Shown here: positions 33,610-47,812 of the stretch, in pieces
Position numbering within the stretch: the first letter of the stretch is position 1
Layout: the number at the start of each line of letters is the position of its first letter
NCBI GenBank assembly: GCA_963995505.1
Contig: OZ023189.1
Span: forward strand, 16,577,495-16,641,494
DNA length: 64,000 nt
Direction: 5' to 3'
Source: Hypericum androsaemum
Lineage: Eukaryota; Streptophyta; Magnoliopsida; Malpighiales; Hypericaceae
The notes under the pieces: model-generated
What the model saw: only the letters and a program-made list of their open reading frames with translations
Databases searched by the model: none
What the model was told of the DNA's origin: nothing
Translations under genes and position numbers: made by a program

Positions 33610-35020
33610 TTATGACAAGGTTACGAGAGGCGAACCGGGAGGTGGAGGGTAATGGGATGAATATTGTGGAGGAGGTGGATATGCAGATGGTGGATAAGCC
33701 GAAGGTGGTGGATACGGTGAAGGAGTATATGCCACAGGAGGGGGAGGGGGGTATGCGGATGGTGGATGTGAATGACAAGGTGGGTAAGCATAGTTTGGAT
33801 AAGCAGGATAAGAAGGATAAGTAGGCGTCCCACTGTAAGCTGTAGTCGGGGGTCCATATGGTGATGGATAGGATGGTGTCGGTGCCGGTGTCTGGTACAT
33901 CAAGACTGGAGGATGAGATGCTGCATAATGTGGAGCTGAATGAGCAGAGACTTTGTCTGGTTTCTGCAGTAAACAAGAAAATCTAGTCAACTTACCACAG
34001 TAGCGCACACTAATATTAACAAGTACAAGGTGGATGAATCGAATAAATTCGCATAGAAAAAATGAAGCTTGCCTTGGCATTTGGGTAGTGCATTATAATA
34101 CGCACTTCTCCGGCATGTCTGCAAGGAGTGAAGCATGTTTCAGAAGAATGCATCATAAGACTGCCCCTTGTCAACAAGGAGTGTCATCATACATGCTGTG
34201 TGCGGTTATTTTGTCGACACTAATCCATAACAATATCCGGAGGCCGGATCGAGCAATTAGAACATAAAAAGAGCAATCAAACTGACCTTCCAATTTTTGT
34301 TTGTATCGGCCAAGTGCTATCATCATATCCCTCTGATATAACCTTGTGCAACTGAGCCCTAAAAACACCGAATCCGCGAGACAGAAACCATTAAAACTCA
34401 ACCACCTGCCTTGCAAGGGTCCATAAAACAGTAAAATCAAGGTGCTCAGATAACTTACCTTCCACTTCCAATGAAATCATCAGAGCTTATAGTATTGCTG
34501 TTCCAGACCACAATGAGCATCTCCCTCAACCCTTCGATCAACGTAAACACGAACTTCTCTTGGAATGTAGGGTACTTGTCACCATCTAGACAAAACAAAG
34601 AACAACAACACCACCATCCAAACAAGCTCAAGACAACCCAATTGGAACCAACCACCAAGCTTCAATCTTTACAGAACCAAAACCTAAAACACAAACCCCT
34701 CCAAGGAAAAAGGTCACAACTTTAAGCATTAAGCTAACAAAAAAAAAATCACACCTTTGCAAGTCCGGGTCCTGGATTTGGTGCTACCATACTCAAGACA
34801 AACATAAGGGTCTTGCCTTGAAATCCATTCCGTGTCTTTCAATTTGTTACACCCAATAACTGCACACACAAGTACATGGACCAAAATCACTCATTGATAT
34901 GATAAAATTGGCAACTTTTATCAAGAAAAGCACGAGTCTTTGAATAGAACAGCCAAAAGGGTACCCGCTAAATTTACCTGTGACTTCAAGAAGGTGGCCT
35001 TGGACGCCGGAAACCGACAT
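33610..35020 (-). CDS. C2-domain protein with proline/tyrosine-rich C-terminal tail
   Basis: Six exons: 35020-34978, 34859-34755, 34585-34459, 34358-34287, 34118-34073, 33963-33610, joining to 248 residues. Residues about 8-125 form a C2 domain: HLLEVTVIGCNKLKDTEW, QDPYVCLEY, DGDKYPTFQEKFVFTL, LIVVWNSN, DDFIGSG, GEVRIIMHYP. Some Ca2+-loop acids are kept (QDPY, DGD, DDF), but the usual WDxD is WNSN, so calcium binding may be weakened. The last 115 residues are rich in Pro, Tyr and Ala with repeated YPPP and SAYPP motifs, as in SRC2-like plant C2 proteins that bind membranes and assemble through their tails. Intron 5 uses a GC donor (AAG|GCAAGC at 34072). No lesion was found. The exact orthologue is not clear. 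Confidence 0.85.
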
Positions 35021-36462
35021 GGGAGATGGGTAAGAAGAAGAAGAAGATTGTGAAGAATAGTAGTATGATGGGCTTTACAATTGTGAGGTTATGCATCTTC
35101 TCTTTGAACTTTTGTTGTTTATTTATAATTGCAGGGACACTGACCAGATCAGAGACCTGTCCTGATCAACTTTGCACCAAGGAACAAGGACGCCGAGTAT
35201 TTATTTCTTTACGTGTTCGTTGGGTGCAAATTTATTTCTTTAACGCGTAATTGGTGTCTGTTTATGGGTGGGTTTCTTTAGGAGTAAAATTTCTCGTCAA
35301 CTTTTATTTGCTTAATAATGATGGTTTTCTGGGTAGTGTTTCTTTCCTTGAACTCTCTTAGAAATTCCCATATCATATTTGTTTAGAAAGAAAACAAAAT
35401 TTTGCATTTTCATTCGTCTTACCCAAGGACAATTATAGTCTGAAAAGTCAGAGGGCACCTTTATTTTTAGGAGTGAGTACCGTTTAGTATCACGGTATTT
35501 TACCAAAATTTAATATCAAACTGATTTTGATGGTATCAACTTTTTGCAACCGTCGGTGTGGTGGTTGAACTCGAAACCGAAGATACGCAGTATGGCGATT
35601 TGGCGGGACAGCATGGCGGTTTGGCGGGACGGTACCGCACCAAGGCCGTATCTATTTTCAATTCCATTTCCAACCCAAATAATCCCGAACCAAAATTACC
35701 AAAGGAATCATAAACCCTAAACCAATCGGAGGCAAGCAAAGAGGAGGGCGCCGTGCGGTGGAATGTGAAAATTTTGACAGGTTTTCGACTTTTCAGCCAA
35801 GAAGGGGAAGAAACAATCTAGGTTTAAGTAACCCGGCTATAAAACGACGTCGTTTTGGGTTTAAGTAACCCGAGTATAAAACGACATCATTTTATATACT
35901 CTCGGTATCGCGGTTCGGTATAAAACTCAAACCGCAACCGTACCGTTAAGAGCGGTTCTGTATGAAACCATACTGCAATATTGCAGTAATTTGCAATTTG
36001 TGGTGTTGCGGTTTAGCAGTGCGGTTTCGTGCTCACCCCTATTTATTTTCATTGGCTTCCTTTCTTTGACTCTTATCCTGATTGAACGCGAAAAGGTTAA
36101 GGGATTAATTTTTATAAGAGACTGCTGATGTTAACAGAAGTAACAAATACAAGGCTGGGCACCAGAATATTAATTAGTCAACACTTCGCATAATATCAAT
36201 CTGTTAATGTACACCGAGTTCAACTGTCTACAGAAACAATCAAACAACTTCCCACTAACTTGTGCAGCATTCGGAAAAGCAATATTACAATTATTCCTGC
36301 CTCCAGCCCAGCTCTCGGCTTCTAAAACCAACATGCCAGAAGCAGATCTTCAACAACACAACATGAGGAATGAACACAGCACCAACAAAGCTAGAATGTG
36401 TGTGGCCGGCCTGCTGACGATTTATGTACAAGGATTTCTGTGTGCGTGATATCGTTCTTTGT
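35021..36462. other. Intergenic region with one MITE
   Basis: Between the C2 gene start and the 3' end of PTEN2. Apart from the MITE at 35468-36041 no feature was recognised; 36100-36462 is probably the PTEN2 3' UTR. Confidence 0.45.
35468..36041. mobile_element. hAT-like MITE (TAGGGGTGAGCAC family)
   Basis: 574 bp, exact 8-bp target duplications TTTATTTT (35460-35467 and 36042-36049). Inverted ends: TAGGAGTGAGTACCG against the complement of the right end TAGGGGTGAGCACG. It contains a tandem pair of about 37-bp units (35822-35895), each with gtttaagtaacccg..tataaaacgac; the first unit holds the perfect palindrome AAAACGACGTCGTTTT. Confidence 0.8.
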
Positions 36463-39400
36463 TTACTCGCTTTCGTATTCTTCATCATCTCCGAAAGAGA
36501 AAACAGAGGCATCAGCTGCCATTGCCTTGAACGCACTCCCAGAGTCGTTGACCCCGAGAGCGGATGCAGCTTCCGTATCATTCTTTTGCTGATTAGTGGT
36601 ATGCGTCGAGTGGAAACTGGTGGTTCCTAGGGACAAGTTTTCAGCTGCATGCGTTACGTTTGCCACTGGGTTCGGTTTGTTATTAGATGCAGAACTAGAA
36701 CTATTTGTAGACAGAGTTTCTCCCCCAGATGCAGCTGTTTGAGCTTCCATCTTCCTCGAGGACGTGGACTCCTCTGCCTCACTGTCCGAGAAATCATCAT
36801 CTTTGTCACTTCTCTGTGATTCCTTGCTTTGGATTGACACAGCTGCACCAGCACCTGAATGGAGTGCTGGTGCAGCAGTCGAGGTTTCCTCAGACTTCAT
36901 GGCTGTCGACTGAGCGCTCAACATTGATGGAACTGCACCATTATAGTCCACAAGCACAACCTCAACCTGGAAACCTGGAGAGGGCAGTTTCCTCTGCAGA
37001 ATAATTAAGCCAGATGGTTGTTAAGCATCAAGAACATTAAGTCTGACAGACTGAATTTTTGACACATAAGAAAGCTCGAGCAAGAATCAGCAAAAGAGGG
37101 ATAGTCACCTTATCAAAGCCATCAATATCGCCAGTGTTCAATAGTTTTCTGTTTTCCATCATTGTTGTGTTTAACCAACTGAAATTGCAAAGAAAAGCAC
37201 TCCGATCTCATTTCCATCTAATAAATCTTGCTGGGTGTATTATTAAGAAGAGATCCAACGACTAACAAGTAAAAGTCTCCTTGGCGGTCATGAAATTGGA
37301 CTTTAAAGTCACCAGTCACCTCTGTCAATCCAGGCTCCCCTGGCAGAGTAAAGACCATGACCCCTTTCTTCGGCGCACCAAACCAAAAGTCTTCTGGCTG
37401 CATCAACCAAATTTCAGATGTAATTGCTGCAACAGAAAGCTCAGAGAACTGGACACTCTTGGTAATGCTTCTGAAAAAATAGGTGACATACCGATAAATC
37501 CTTGGTCCGGTGATGCTTTTTAGTGGAGAAGAGAACACCTGGAAGCAAGATAATGATTAGCCAAAACAAGTACACAAGAAGAGAACCCAATTAAAAGCCA
37601 AGAATTCCCCTCAAGAAAAATAAAAGCCAAGAAGGAAACAACTCTTAACCAAAATTATTACATGAACCAAGCTACTAGTGGTAACATGGAGAACTTTTAA
37701 TTACTCTTTTCTTCAAGTCAAAAAGAGCACAGCATGGAAATTAGAACACACCATTGTGGTCAGACACAGTGATTGAGGGCCGGATCCAATAGGGGCATCT
37801 GTGCAGTCGAAATCCCCTAAGCATGCACCTGATGAAACCATCGCATTCATCATTCTTACATACAAACAGAACCAAGAAGTTAAACAGAAAAGCCAGAAAC
37901 ATATACCTACGGCCAGGCTGGTTTTCCCCATTGAAGTAAGTTAAGGTGCGTTCAAAATACTTTACGTATCTCTACAATGAAAACAAATATTCCTTCATCA
38001 TCCAAAAGTAAAGCAAGCTAAATGTGCTCTTATCTAAATCTCCTTAAAAACATTAGGCTCATTGTTCACTCACAATTTGGCTAGGCAGAACAAGCCCTTT
38101 TCCATCCACACATCTCTTCTGATTGTAGTAGTCAATGGACTCTTCAGCGGTAGGGAAAAACTGCAGAGATGGTGAATTAGGAGAAAGTAGGCTCGCTAAC
38201 AAACATGTGGTATCATATAGCAACTCCAAGAAGTCAAGTTTTGCTGGAGTCAAGAACAAATTATTCTTGCCTTAAGATAAAGAAGAAGACTTGAAATCAT
38301 GAGTCCAGTCCTTGCCATTCCTGCCTTACAGTGCACAACCACGACATTCTCAATATCTTGCTTCAACCATGAGTACGCACTTTGACAAAATGATGTGATC
38401 AGCTGAATTGGGGGGCAGTTGTGATCATCAAACGGAAAGCTGGCCACCTGTAAGTTCCATTCCAGAGATTAAGAACCGCTGCATGCAACTTCTTCAGCAC
38501 CATACCACATGCAACAGATTATCCCATTGCCAGACTTAGTTGTACACTATTGGATTCATCATATCTATGAATAGACCCAGAAGGCCTATGATCAAGGGGA
38601 CGATATTCAAGGTCTCGTCTATTTCTACTAAAGACAATTGGCTAACTCTTCAGCACTGAGATTTAGGCAAATCCTGCAACACCCCATTCTTATTGAATAT
38701 TTATGTACATTGAAATGCAAAAAGAGCGTACCTTTCCTTCAAACAGTGATGCGTCATACAGCCTCTCGGAACAAAGATTGTATACTTTGTACTTATCCTA
38801 CACAGAGTGCAAGAAAAAGTAAGTACATATTAATTGCAACAGAAACAGCAAAATATGTTCATTATCCAAGAGGCTCCCTTGGTAAATGATTCTCAAGGAT
38901 TTGAAAAGAAAGTTGACTAGTAATCTAGCCAATACCGAAAATGGAGACGGTAAAAAATATTTTTACCCATTCAAGCTATAATTCACCAAGCACCATCATG
39001 AAAAACATGCTCCATAATCTAACTCATAAAATATTTTCAAAAAGCTATCTAGCTCATAAATAACCCATCTGATAGCAAAATACAAAATTTATTCTGCGAA
39101 TATATCATCCGTAAAGAAAAAAATAACAGCAAACAGTGGCCCTACCTTGTGCTGGGTTTCAAAAAATTTGATCACTTCTTCCATGTGATTTCTATAAAAC
39201 CCCTGCATCGAATAGCTCAACATTCATCAGCCATCACGCTATTGGTCCAAACTTAAGAGTGCAGATCGCATGCTTACCTCAAGATATCCAAAGAAACCAG
39301 AACTCATATCACCAGCAGGAAATCCCATGGCAATTATGTTCTCAGTGATATATGTCATATCCAAATCAAATCCCCCTTCCTGCAAAATAAGGAAAATTGC

Positions 39401-40090
39401 AAAGTCAAGGCAGTGATAACATTTATCAGCTCGGTAATAGAACAACTTCAACAAGGACATGACAAGTCAGGTCCAAAGATGGTGAGAGGGAGGGCGGGCA
39501 GCGAGGTGCTTGGCCTCAAAATGGAGACAGTTCAATGCCTTAACCTGAAAATTATCATTCATTTCCCCATTTCTTCCAGAACTGGACCAAGGAAAAGATT
39601 GGCAGCACCAGAGCTATAAACAAGAGGCAATCGATACAGGAAAGTACAAGCAAGAATGCAGAACTACTCCAACCTGGTATCTCCGCTTGTTCTGCGAGAC
39701 AGCATGCCGCGCCTTAACCTGCACCGCCTTCACCGCATTCTTCGACGTGTCCACCAAACCTTTAGTAATGGTTCCAAACAGACCAGGTTGCAAGCTGCTC
39801 CCCGTCGTCCCCTCTGGACCATAATCCTCAGCCACAGAAGGAGGGGACTTGGGGGACATCTTCAGCCCAAGCCCGCTAGTAAAACGCGCAAACCTAGACG
39901 TCCCACCGGGCGAATCCTCCTGAGCCGGAGCAGACAACGGCTGCTGCGTAATCTTCAGATTCTTGGCCCACGACGCAATGCCAGAAGCGGACATCTTGGT
40001 TCCCGTCTCGCGAGGGGAAGCATCATCCGCCGCAGCAGCAGCAGGCTGCACTTCCGGAGCCTTGGCCGGATCAACAGATCCGGAATCCAT
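36463..40090 (-). CDS. PTEN2: PTEN2-type phosphatase (plant PTEN homologue)
   Basis: Twelve exons: 40090-39674, 39379-39278, 39202-39146, 38797-38732, 38447-38271, 38160-38074, 37971-37907, 37828-37752, 37538-37492, 37397-37267, 37178-37109, 36993-36463, joining to 608 residues, close to Arabidopsis PTEN2A/B. Order: a plant-specific N-terminal extension of about 150 residues; the phosphatase domain starting MTYITENIIAMGFP; the catalytic loop HCKAGMARTG (Cys and Arg of CX5R; the MA pair is the plant PTEN2 variant of mammalian KG); a C2 domain ending GFQVEVVLVDYNG; and a Ser/Asp/Glu-rich tail ending FSFGDDEEYESE. Plant PTEN2s dephosphorylate 3-phosphoinositides and bind phosphatidic acid. Intron 5, directly after the catalytic exon, uses a GC donor (AAG|GCAAGA at 38270). 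No lesion was found. Confidence 0.93.
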
Positions 40091-40094
40091 CAAA

Positions 40095-40245
40095 CTGGAG
40101 TAGGTGTGGGGCCCCCCAAAACACGATCAGCGTCGATAACCGACAATCACACACCCAATTTAAAATCAAATCCCCCAACACTATTAATCCGAATCCATTT
40201 TAATCCACTCCAACAAACAAGGGGCGGGGTGATCACGTGGCTTAC
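40095..40245 (-). promoter_or_regulatory. Probable 5'-UTR intron of PTEN2
   Basis: On the minus strand a good donor AAGAG|GTAAGC lies at 40245 and an acceptor CTCCAG ends at 40095, four bases before the start codon. Leader introns like this often raise expression in plants; that effect here is an inference. Confidence 0.5.
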
Positions 40246-41224
40246 CTCTTCTTGGAAGCTGGGTTTACGAGGAGGGCGGGAGCTGTAGTTAGGGTTTATG
40301 TTGTAGCGAGTAGGATTAGGGATGGAGATTATTATTGAGTTGAGGGTAATTAATTCTTCGATGAGAGTGCACGTGGGATGGATGGGTCAACGGATAAGGG
40401 GAGAAGGAGGAGGAGGAAGATGGTGTATTAGTGATGAGATTTGGTAATCTAATCCGACGGTAGGGACGACCGGGCCCACCATGAACGCCGTTTTATGTAT
40501 TTTGGATTTCCATCTGACGCCTACCCGGAATTTTCCTTTTTTTTATTATTTTAGTAGTGCAAATATTTCTTTTATTAAAGAAAATAAAAAAGTGCAAGGA
40601 GCTCTAATTGTAATTTACATGTGTTGAATGATACTGCCTGCCGCAGGATCCAAAATATAGGTCACTCCGAAATTAATTTATTTAAGGAAAAATATAATTA
40701 GTATCATGTTTTTTTACAAAAAATGTGTCACTAGAAGCATAAATAAAATTCCAGTTGGTAAAAAATGTTGAGCCAAAATTTTGCAATAAGTTTAACAGGT
40801 GATCTTTTTTTTGAGAAATTTAACAGGTTATCTTGAGCATCAGCGCATAAAATTTCGTATCTTGGGTTGAACAATTTATCTTCATAATCGGCCTCCTTTT
40901 TCAGTTCGTTTATATATGAATACGAAATCGCATTATTGGTTGTTGCCAAACAAGTCTTGATGAGCACAAGTTTTTTTTTTTTTTTAACTTTCCGGTATTC
41001 GGACACCAATTATAAAGCAATCGATGTTCGGTAAGTAAATATCTGTACAAATCAACAATCAGAGAGAGCATCGGAAGTGTGGGAAGAATGACAAAGTAAG
41101 TTCCCTGCAGCTTGATCAGGGACAAATTGTGGCGTAAACGAAGAGGAGAGAGCCTTGTTGTTTACAATTCTCCCTCACCCCACTTGAATCAGCCTCTAAG
41201 CCCCAACAACGACCTTGCCTCAAC

Positions 41225-43335
<2,111 letters not shown>

Positions 43336-43399
43336 AGTGGAAGAAAGGGAGGAGAGGGGAAACTCCGGGTTTGAGGAGAGGAGGGAGGAAGAAGAAGGT

Positions 43400-43425
43400 G
43401 GGCTTATTTATTTATATATAGGTTT
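43400..43425 (-). promoter_or_regulatory. TATA box of the RD21-like gene
   Basis: Minus strand CCTATATATAAATAAATAAG, about 75 bp upstream of the start codon, giving a short leader. Confidence 0.6.
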
Positions 43426-43712
43426 TTTTTTCTCTGTCTTCTCTATTTCTCTGTGTTTCTTAATTATTTCCTGTGATTGCGAGGAAACGGGAGATCAGAG
43501 TTGGCACGGAAGTGGAAAATTGCACCGGGGGAGGTGGGCCCCACTTGAGCTGCGTGTTATATTCGGAGAGGTTGGGTTTGAATTGGATTTCCTCCTTTTT
43601 ACTTTCTCGTTTTAGTTTGTTTGACCGGTGCATGCAATGGGTTGGATATTTTTAATCTCAAAAAGGAAAATGGATTGGATATTTTGAGTCCCTTTTTTGG
43701 GAGCTCGAGACC

Positions 43713-44252
43713 ACACCTGACAACAATTCGAATTTGGTCAAATTTGAATTGAATTAATTCGAACTCGAATTCGTCAAAACTTTAAAATATATCTAATCTG
43801 TCCAAATACAAATCAACTACGAATTATGATTCTTCGAATTCAAATCAAATTTGAATTATTTCTTTAATTTTAATATTTAATAAAATAATTCATAAGCCGC
43901 CAAATTTTTAGAAATTTTTAAAAATTTTCGTAATGTTTTAGGAAAAAAATTCAAAAAAATTGAAACTTTTTAAAAAATACAAAAAAATCAATTTTTTAAA
44001 TATTTCAAAATCAAGGTTTAGTGTTTAAACCACCTCTTATTGAATTAAGTATTTTGATTTTCCCATGTTTTCCCCCTTTCTAATAAGTACTATTTTTTAC
44101 TTTTACATAATATAGATAAAATTCGAATCAAATTTGACACAAATCAAATTTGCCAGTTCGACGAATTATAAAAATCTTGAACCGTATTCAATTTGTCTCA
44201 TGATGAATTCGAATCGAATCACGAACCCGGTTCTAACAATGGTCAGGCCTAG
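43713..44252. mobile_element. hAT-like MITE with TCGAGACC duplications
   Basis: 540 bp, exact 8-bp target duplications TCGAGACC (43705-43712 and 44253-44260). Loose inverted ends (ACACCTGACAACA at left; TAGGCCTGACCATTG as the complement of the right). The interior is strongly AT-rich with repeated aattcgaa words in both orientations. Confidence 0.75.
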
Positions 44253-44725
44253 TCGAGACCATTATGGAAACACCACTTGGGTTGTGGGCTTCCGGCAATG
44301 AATTATGAAACTACTAATCTTGATTCAAATCAGATAAATTTTGAAATTTTGAAAATTTTTAATTATATTAGAAAAAAATTTCATTAATTAATCTAAGTAT
44401 TCGTTGGTAGGTGAAGTTTACATTATCATTAGTTTTAGGGCGTTGTGTGCTTTGGGCATTTTTTACAAGAACGGTATGGTTTAAGCCAAAGAGCATATAA
44501 ACCAACAGCACAAGGTATTATAAACTATTATGAAGTTTATGGTTCAAATTCTGGCATGATCATGATGTAAAAATTTACCTTTGAAAAATGTATGGTTTAA
44601 AAAATATAAAACTGGTAATGGATGTAGTGTGACACACCATGCCAGCTTGTCCAATTCGCATGTAAGTTAACATGGCTTAAAAATCATTCTCGATTGAAAC
44701 CAATTAACTAATCTATATTTTTTAT

Positions 44726-45105
44726 CATAGTTTTAAAAAATATGGTCCAATGAGTCGGACTCGGGGCTAACCACTTGTTGTTTTTCAACCTAAATCCGAT
44801 GTGTGGTTCGATAGTTGGTCAACGGTACGAACTGATCAGACCTATTGATTTTCATGGTTGGACCGACCATTGTTAATTTTTTTGAAAAAACATATTTTTT
44901 AGTTTTTTATTAGTTAGAAGTGATTAAATTATAATTCTTTTATATTATAACTTTTGCAAAGAAATATAATATTTATAATTATTTGCTATTTTAATTAAAT
45001 ATAATAAATATTATATATCTTATTTAAAAAATCTCTGATCCCACCAATCTAAACAGAGAACGGGAAAATCTTGAATCGATTTCTGAGTCGTGTTTTAAAA
45101 CGATG
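44726..45105. mobile_element. hAT-like MITE (family 1, second copy)
   Basis: 380 bp; ends CATAGTTTTAAAA and, on the complement of the right end, CATCGTTTTAAAA. Interior words (ggtccaa, tcggactcgg, ggaccgacc) match the copies at 28792 and 59049. The 8-bp flanks are only partly alike, so the edges are approximate. Confidence 0.6.
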
Positions 45106-45519
45106 TTTCTTCAGTCAGACGGATCCACTTAGATATTTTTTCATATGTTCCCTCAAAAAAAAATCTTAGATGTTTTTTCATATTGAGCGTGATTAGGATG
45201 TTCTCGATGCCAAAGGTGCTTGACGTGTCATATCATGCATGTGACAAATTCATTCAACTAGAGAACAAAGTAGGGCAGCTTTCACACAATTTTAATAATT
45301 TATCCGACTCAAAATAGATTTAGTTGATATAGTAAATATTTAGATATTAAATAGTTTAAAAAAATCCTATTGTGTTTCCTATATTTGTCTTTCTCTTGAC
45401 TTGGAATTCATGTTTCTCTACTCTCTCCAAATAAACGACTATATTTATGATCGGAAGGCTGCTAATTTAGAAAGGGACACCGAAAGGAGTGGAATTAAAG
45501 ACGGAATTGGCACATGACG

Positions 45520-45891
45520 TGTTAAGAATTCCGCAATCAAGAAAATATGGACACAAGAGATTACGTGGTTCGGCCTAGTGCCTACATCCACGGTAAGAAA
45601 ATGAGAACTTTTATTGACGGATCCGAGTCACAAAGCTATATCTAACCATAGGGTAACACGTCCTTATATAGTAGACGAACCCTTGGTGTACAAGAAACCT
45701 ATCTATGTCGAATTAGGAGTCTGAAACAAGAGTCGAGTCAAAACAGAAAAATTCTGCTAGCCGCAACTAGCGGCCGCCAATTCATTAGCGGGCGCCAATT
45801 GCCCCGCTTGCAATTTCCATGTAAGTTGATGTTGGCGACCGCCAACTTAGTAGCGATCGCTACTTCTCCTTACTTCTCGCAAATTCCAACA
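45520..45891 (-). repeat. Left LTR of copia copy 1
   Basis: 372 bp, TGTTAAG...CCAACA. Carries GCGGCCGC at 45770 and GCGATCGC at 45853 in a block resembling the GC-rich block of the gypsy LTRs. Confidence 0.85.
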
Positions 45892-46096
45892 ATCTCCACC
45901 TTGGCGAGAAGTCATCCCGTGAAGAACCATGAAGCTCCACCCGAACTTCAACAAACTCCACCTTAATGAGACACCGCCCCATAAAGAACCACGAGATCTT
46001 GCAAAACTAAACTGACTTTACCTGCTCCACCTTGCACAATAGATACACCGCTATCAATAAGACCATCTCTACTTTCTCACCACCTTTTTCGTTCAA

Positions 46097-46477
46097 TCAC
46101 TTGGAGTCAGCCCATAAGCTCGAGCTTCCGAGCTTGCTTGGCGTCTTCCCTTTAAACTCCATCGAACCCCAACCAGCAAGTCTACATGCTAAAGCAACCT
46201 TGCGACCAATAGACGCGCCCTTTATTTTTCGGTCAGCCCCATGCTCCGCAATCTCGAATTGCTTCTCTGCTGGACCTTCTTGCCTCAAACCAATGCTACT
46301 TGTCATAGCATACAGCGGGCAACCTTTTGTTCTACCAAGTAGAATCCTCGACATGCCTTGAACTCTACCGTTCAGTCTTGAGTGAGATACCTGATTCGTC
46401 CGCGGTGCTATCAACGGCTTCGCATTCCCCATGCAAAACTTACCCAACACCTTTGATGTGCACGTGCCTTTAGACAA
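46097..46477 (-). pseudogene. Copia RT/RNaseH-border remnant (copy 1)
   Basis: Residual similarity to the reverse-transcriptase/RNase H border: TSKVLGKFCMGNAKPL (compare KVL..F.M..AKPVSTPL), then GCPLYAMTSSI (compare GSLMYAM). Everything between protease and this point of a normal pol is missing. The same piece occurs in copy 2 at 56719-57070. Confidence 0.7.
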
Positions 46478-47095
46478 CTATAGCGGGAACTTGCTAACTT
46501 TGTCTCTGCGCATCCCAACTCTACTCAAACCATTCATGTCAAGCCTTTGCTCCATTACACAAGAGCTTTTCTCTCCTCCATCGGAATCCAACGAGGTGAC
46601 TCCACCTACAACCGTGTTCCCCACTAACCTGTAGGTGTTCCTAGCATCCCTTTCACCCTTCATTACTACCACATCATCCTTCTCCACCTCAATTAGCCCA
46701 CCTACAACTTTATAGCTGTACCCGCTACAATCCAAGGCTCCTAATGAGATCAAATTCCTCTCCAACTTCGGAACATGCCCAACCCCACACAATTTTCTCT
46801 CAACACCATCCCACATCTTGATTCGGATATAACATATACCAGCTATTCTATAAGTAGAACCATCACCCATAGTTACCATACCTGAACCAACGAACTTGTA
46901 GGTGTCGAACCACCCTTTCTTGGGTGTCATGTGAAAAGAGCAAGCGCTATCCAAAATCCAGGAAACAGAAAGCTTTGGACCTGATAAAACAGAAAGAACA
47001 TCACCATTCGACTCGTCTGAATATGAGGCCATATTCACGGAACTTGATTTTTTTCCCTCGCGATCCCGAGTTCTTCTTGGACAATCCTTTTTCAC
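46478..47095 (-). pseudogene. Copia protease remnant (copy 1)
   Basis: 205-codon open frame containing a partial zinc-knuckle end (KKDCPRR) and the copia protease block WILDSACSFHMTP (active-site D-S-A in place of D-S-G), MGDGSTYRIAG, VPKLERNLISLGALD and a segment up to the usual protease-integrase border. No integrase zinc finger or DDE residues follow. Confidence 0.8.
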
Positions 47096-47212
47096 GGGCC
47101 CTTTTTCTCCTCACTCGAAGCAATTTTCTTTGAACCTCCTTGACCTCGACATGGATCCTCTTCCATCTTCGCTACGACCACTATGGCTAGCCCTCACAAC
47201 CAGCCCTTCTGC

Positions 47213-47786
47213 TTATTCATCGCCAATTTTTCTCCTTTGATGAAACCCTAGCAGAGCACTTGTGATATCTTCCAACATCAGGGACTCCCTCCCCGATGTT
47301 AGAGTTGTAACCAAATTTTCGTAGGAGCCATGTAAGAAATTCAGCAGCAACAATGCCTTGTCTTCTTCCTCGAACTTCACATCAACCTTTCTCAAGTCGT
47401 TCACAAGTTGACTGAAACCATTAATGTGAGCTCAAATCCGAGCCCTCCTTCATCTTGAGCCCGTACAATCTTTGCTTAAGATAAAGCTTATTCGACAAAG
47501 ACTTAGACATATACCTTACCTCCAATTTCTTCCATACCTCAACTGGTGACTCCTCATCTATGACGTGATACATCACATCGTCCGCCAAGCACAAGCGAAT
47601 TGTCGTCATCGCCTTGGCCTCCATCTCTTTCCACTATTGCTCCTCCATCTTCTCGGGCTTCTTCTCCGAGAGCGCGATGACCATCCCTTGTTGCACGAGG
47701 AGATCCTTGACACGCCTTTGCCATAATCCAAAATTCGATGAGCCATCGAACTTCACAAGAGCAAACTTCGCGCCGTGATCTGACAT
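47213..47786 (-). pseudogene. Copia gag remnant (copy 1)
   Basis: Starts with ATG at 47786 (MSDHGAKFALVKFDG, then NFGLWQRRVKDLL) and continues in segments with LCLADDVMYHVIDEESP, EVWKKLEVRYMSKS, LYLKQRLYGLKM, LLNFLHGSYENLVTTL and LEDITSALLGFHQRR, all typical of plant copia gag. A stop near 47634 and a frameshift near 47410 break the frame. Confidence 0.85.
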
Positions 47787-47812
47787 CCTCCAACCTTAGC
47801 TCTGATACCACT

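Larger units (their letters stand above)
43426..45514. other. AT-rich intergenic region with two MITEs
   Basis: No gene. It contains the MITEs at 43713-44252 and 44726-45105. A B-box-like GGTTCAAATTC at about 44541 might mark an old SINE, but no A box or duplication was found. Confidence 0.5.

Noticed and set aside
39656..40288. 210-codon Arg-rich plus-strand frame
   Set aside because: Antisense shadow of the first PTEN2 exon, composition driven by the complementary strand.
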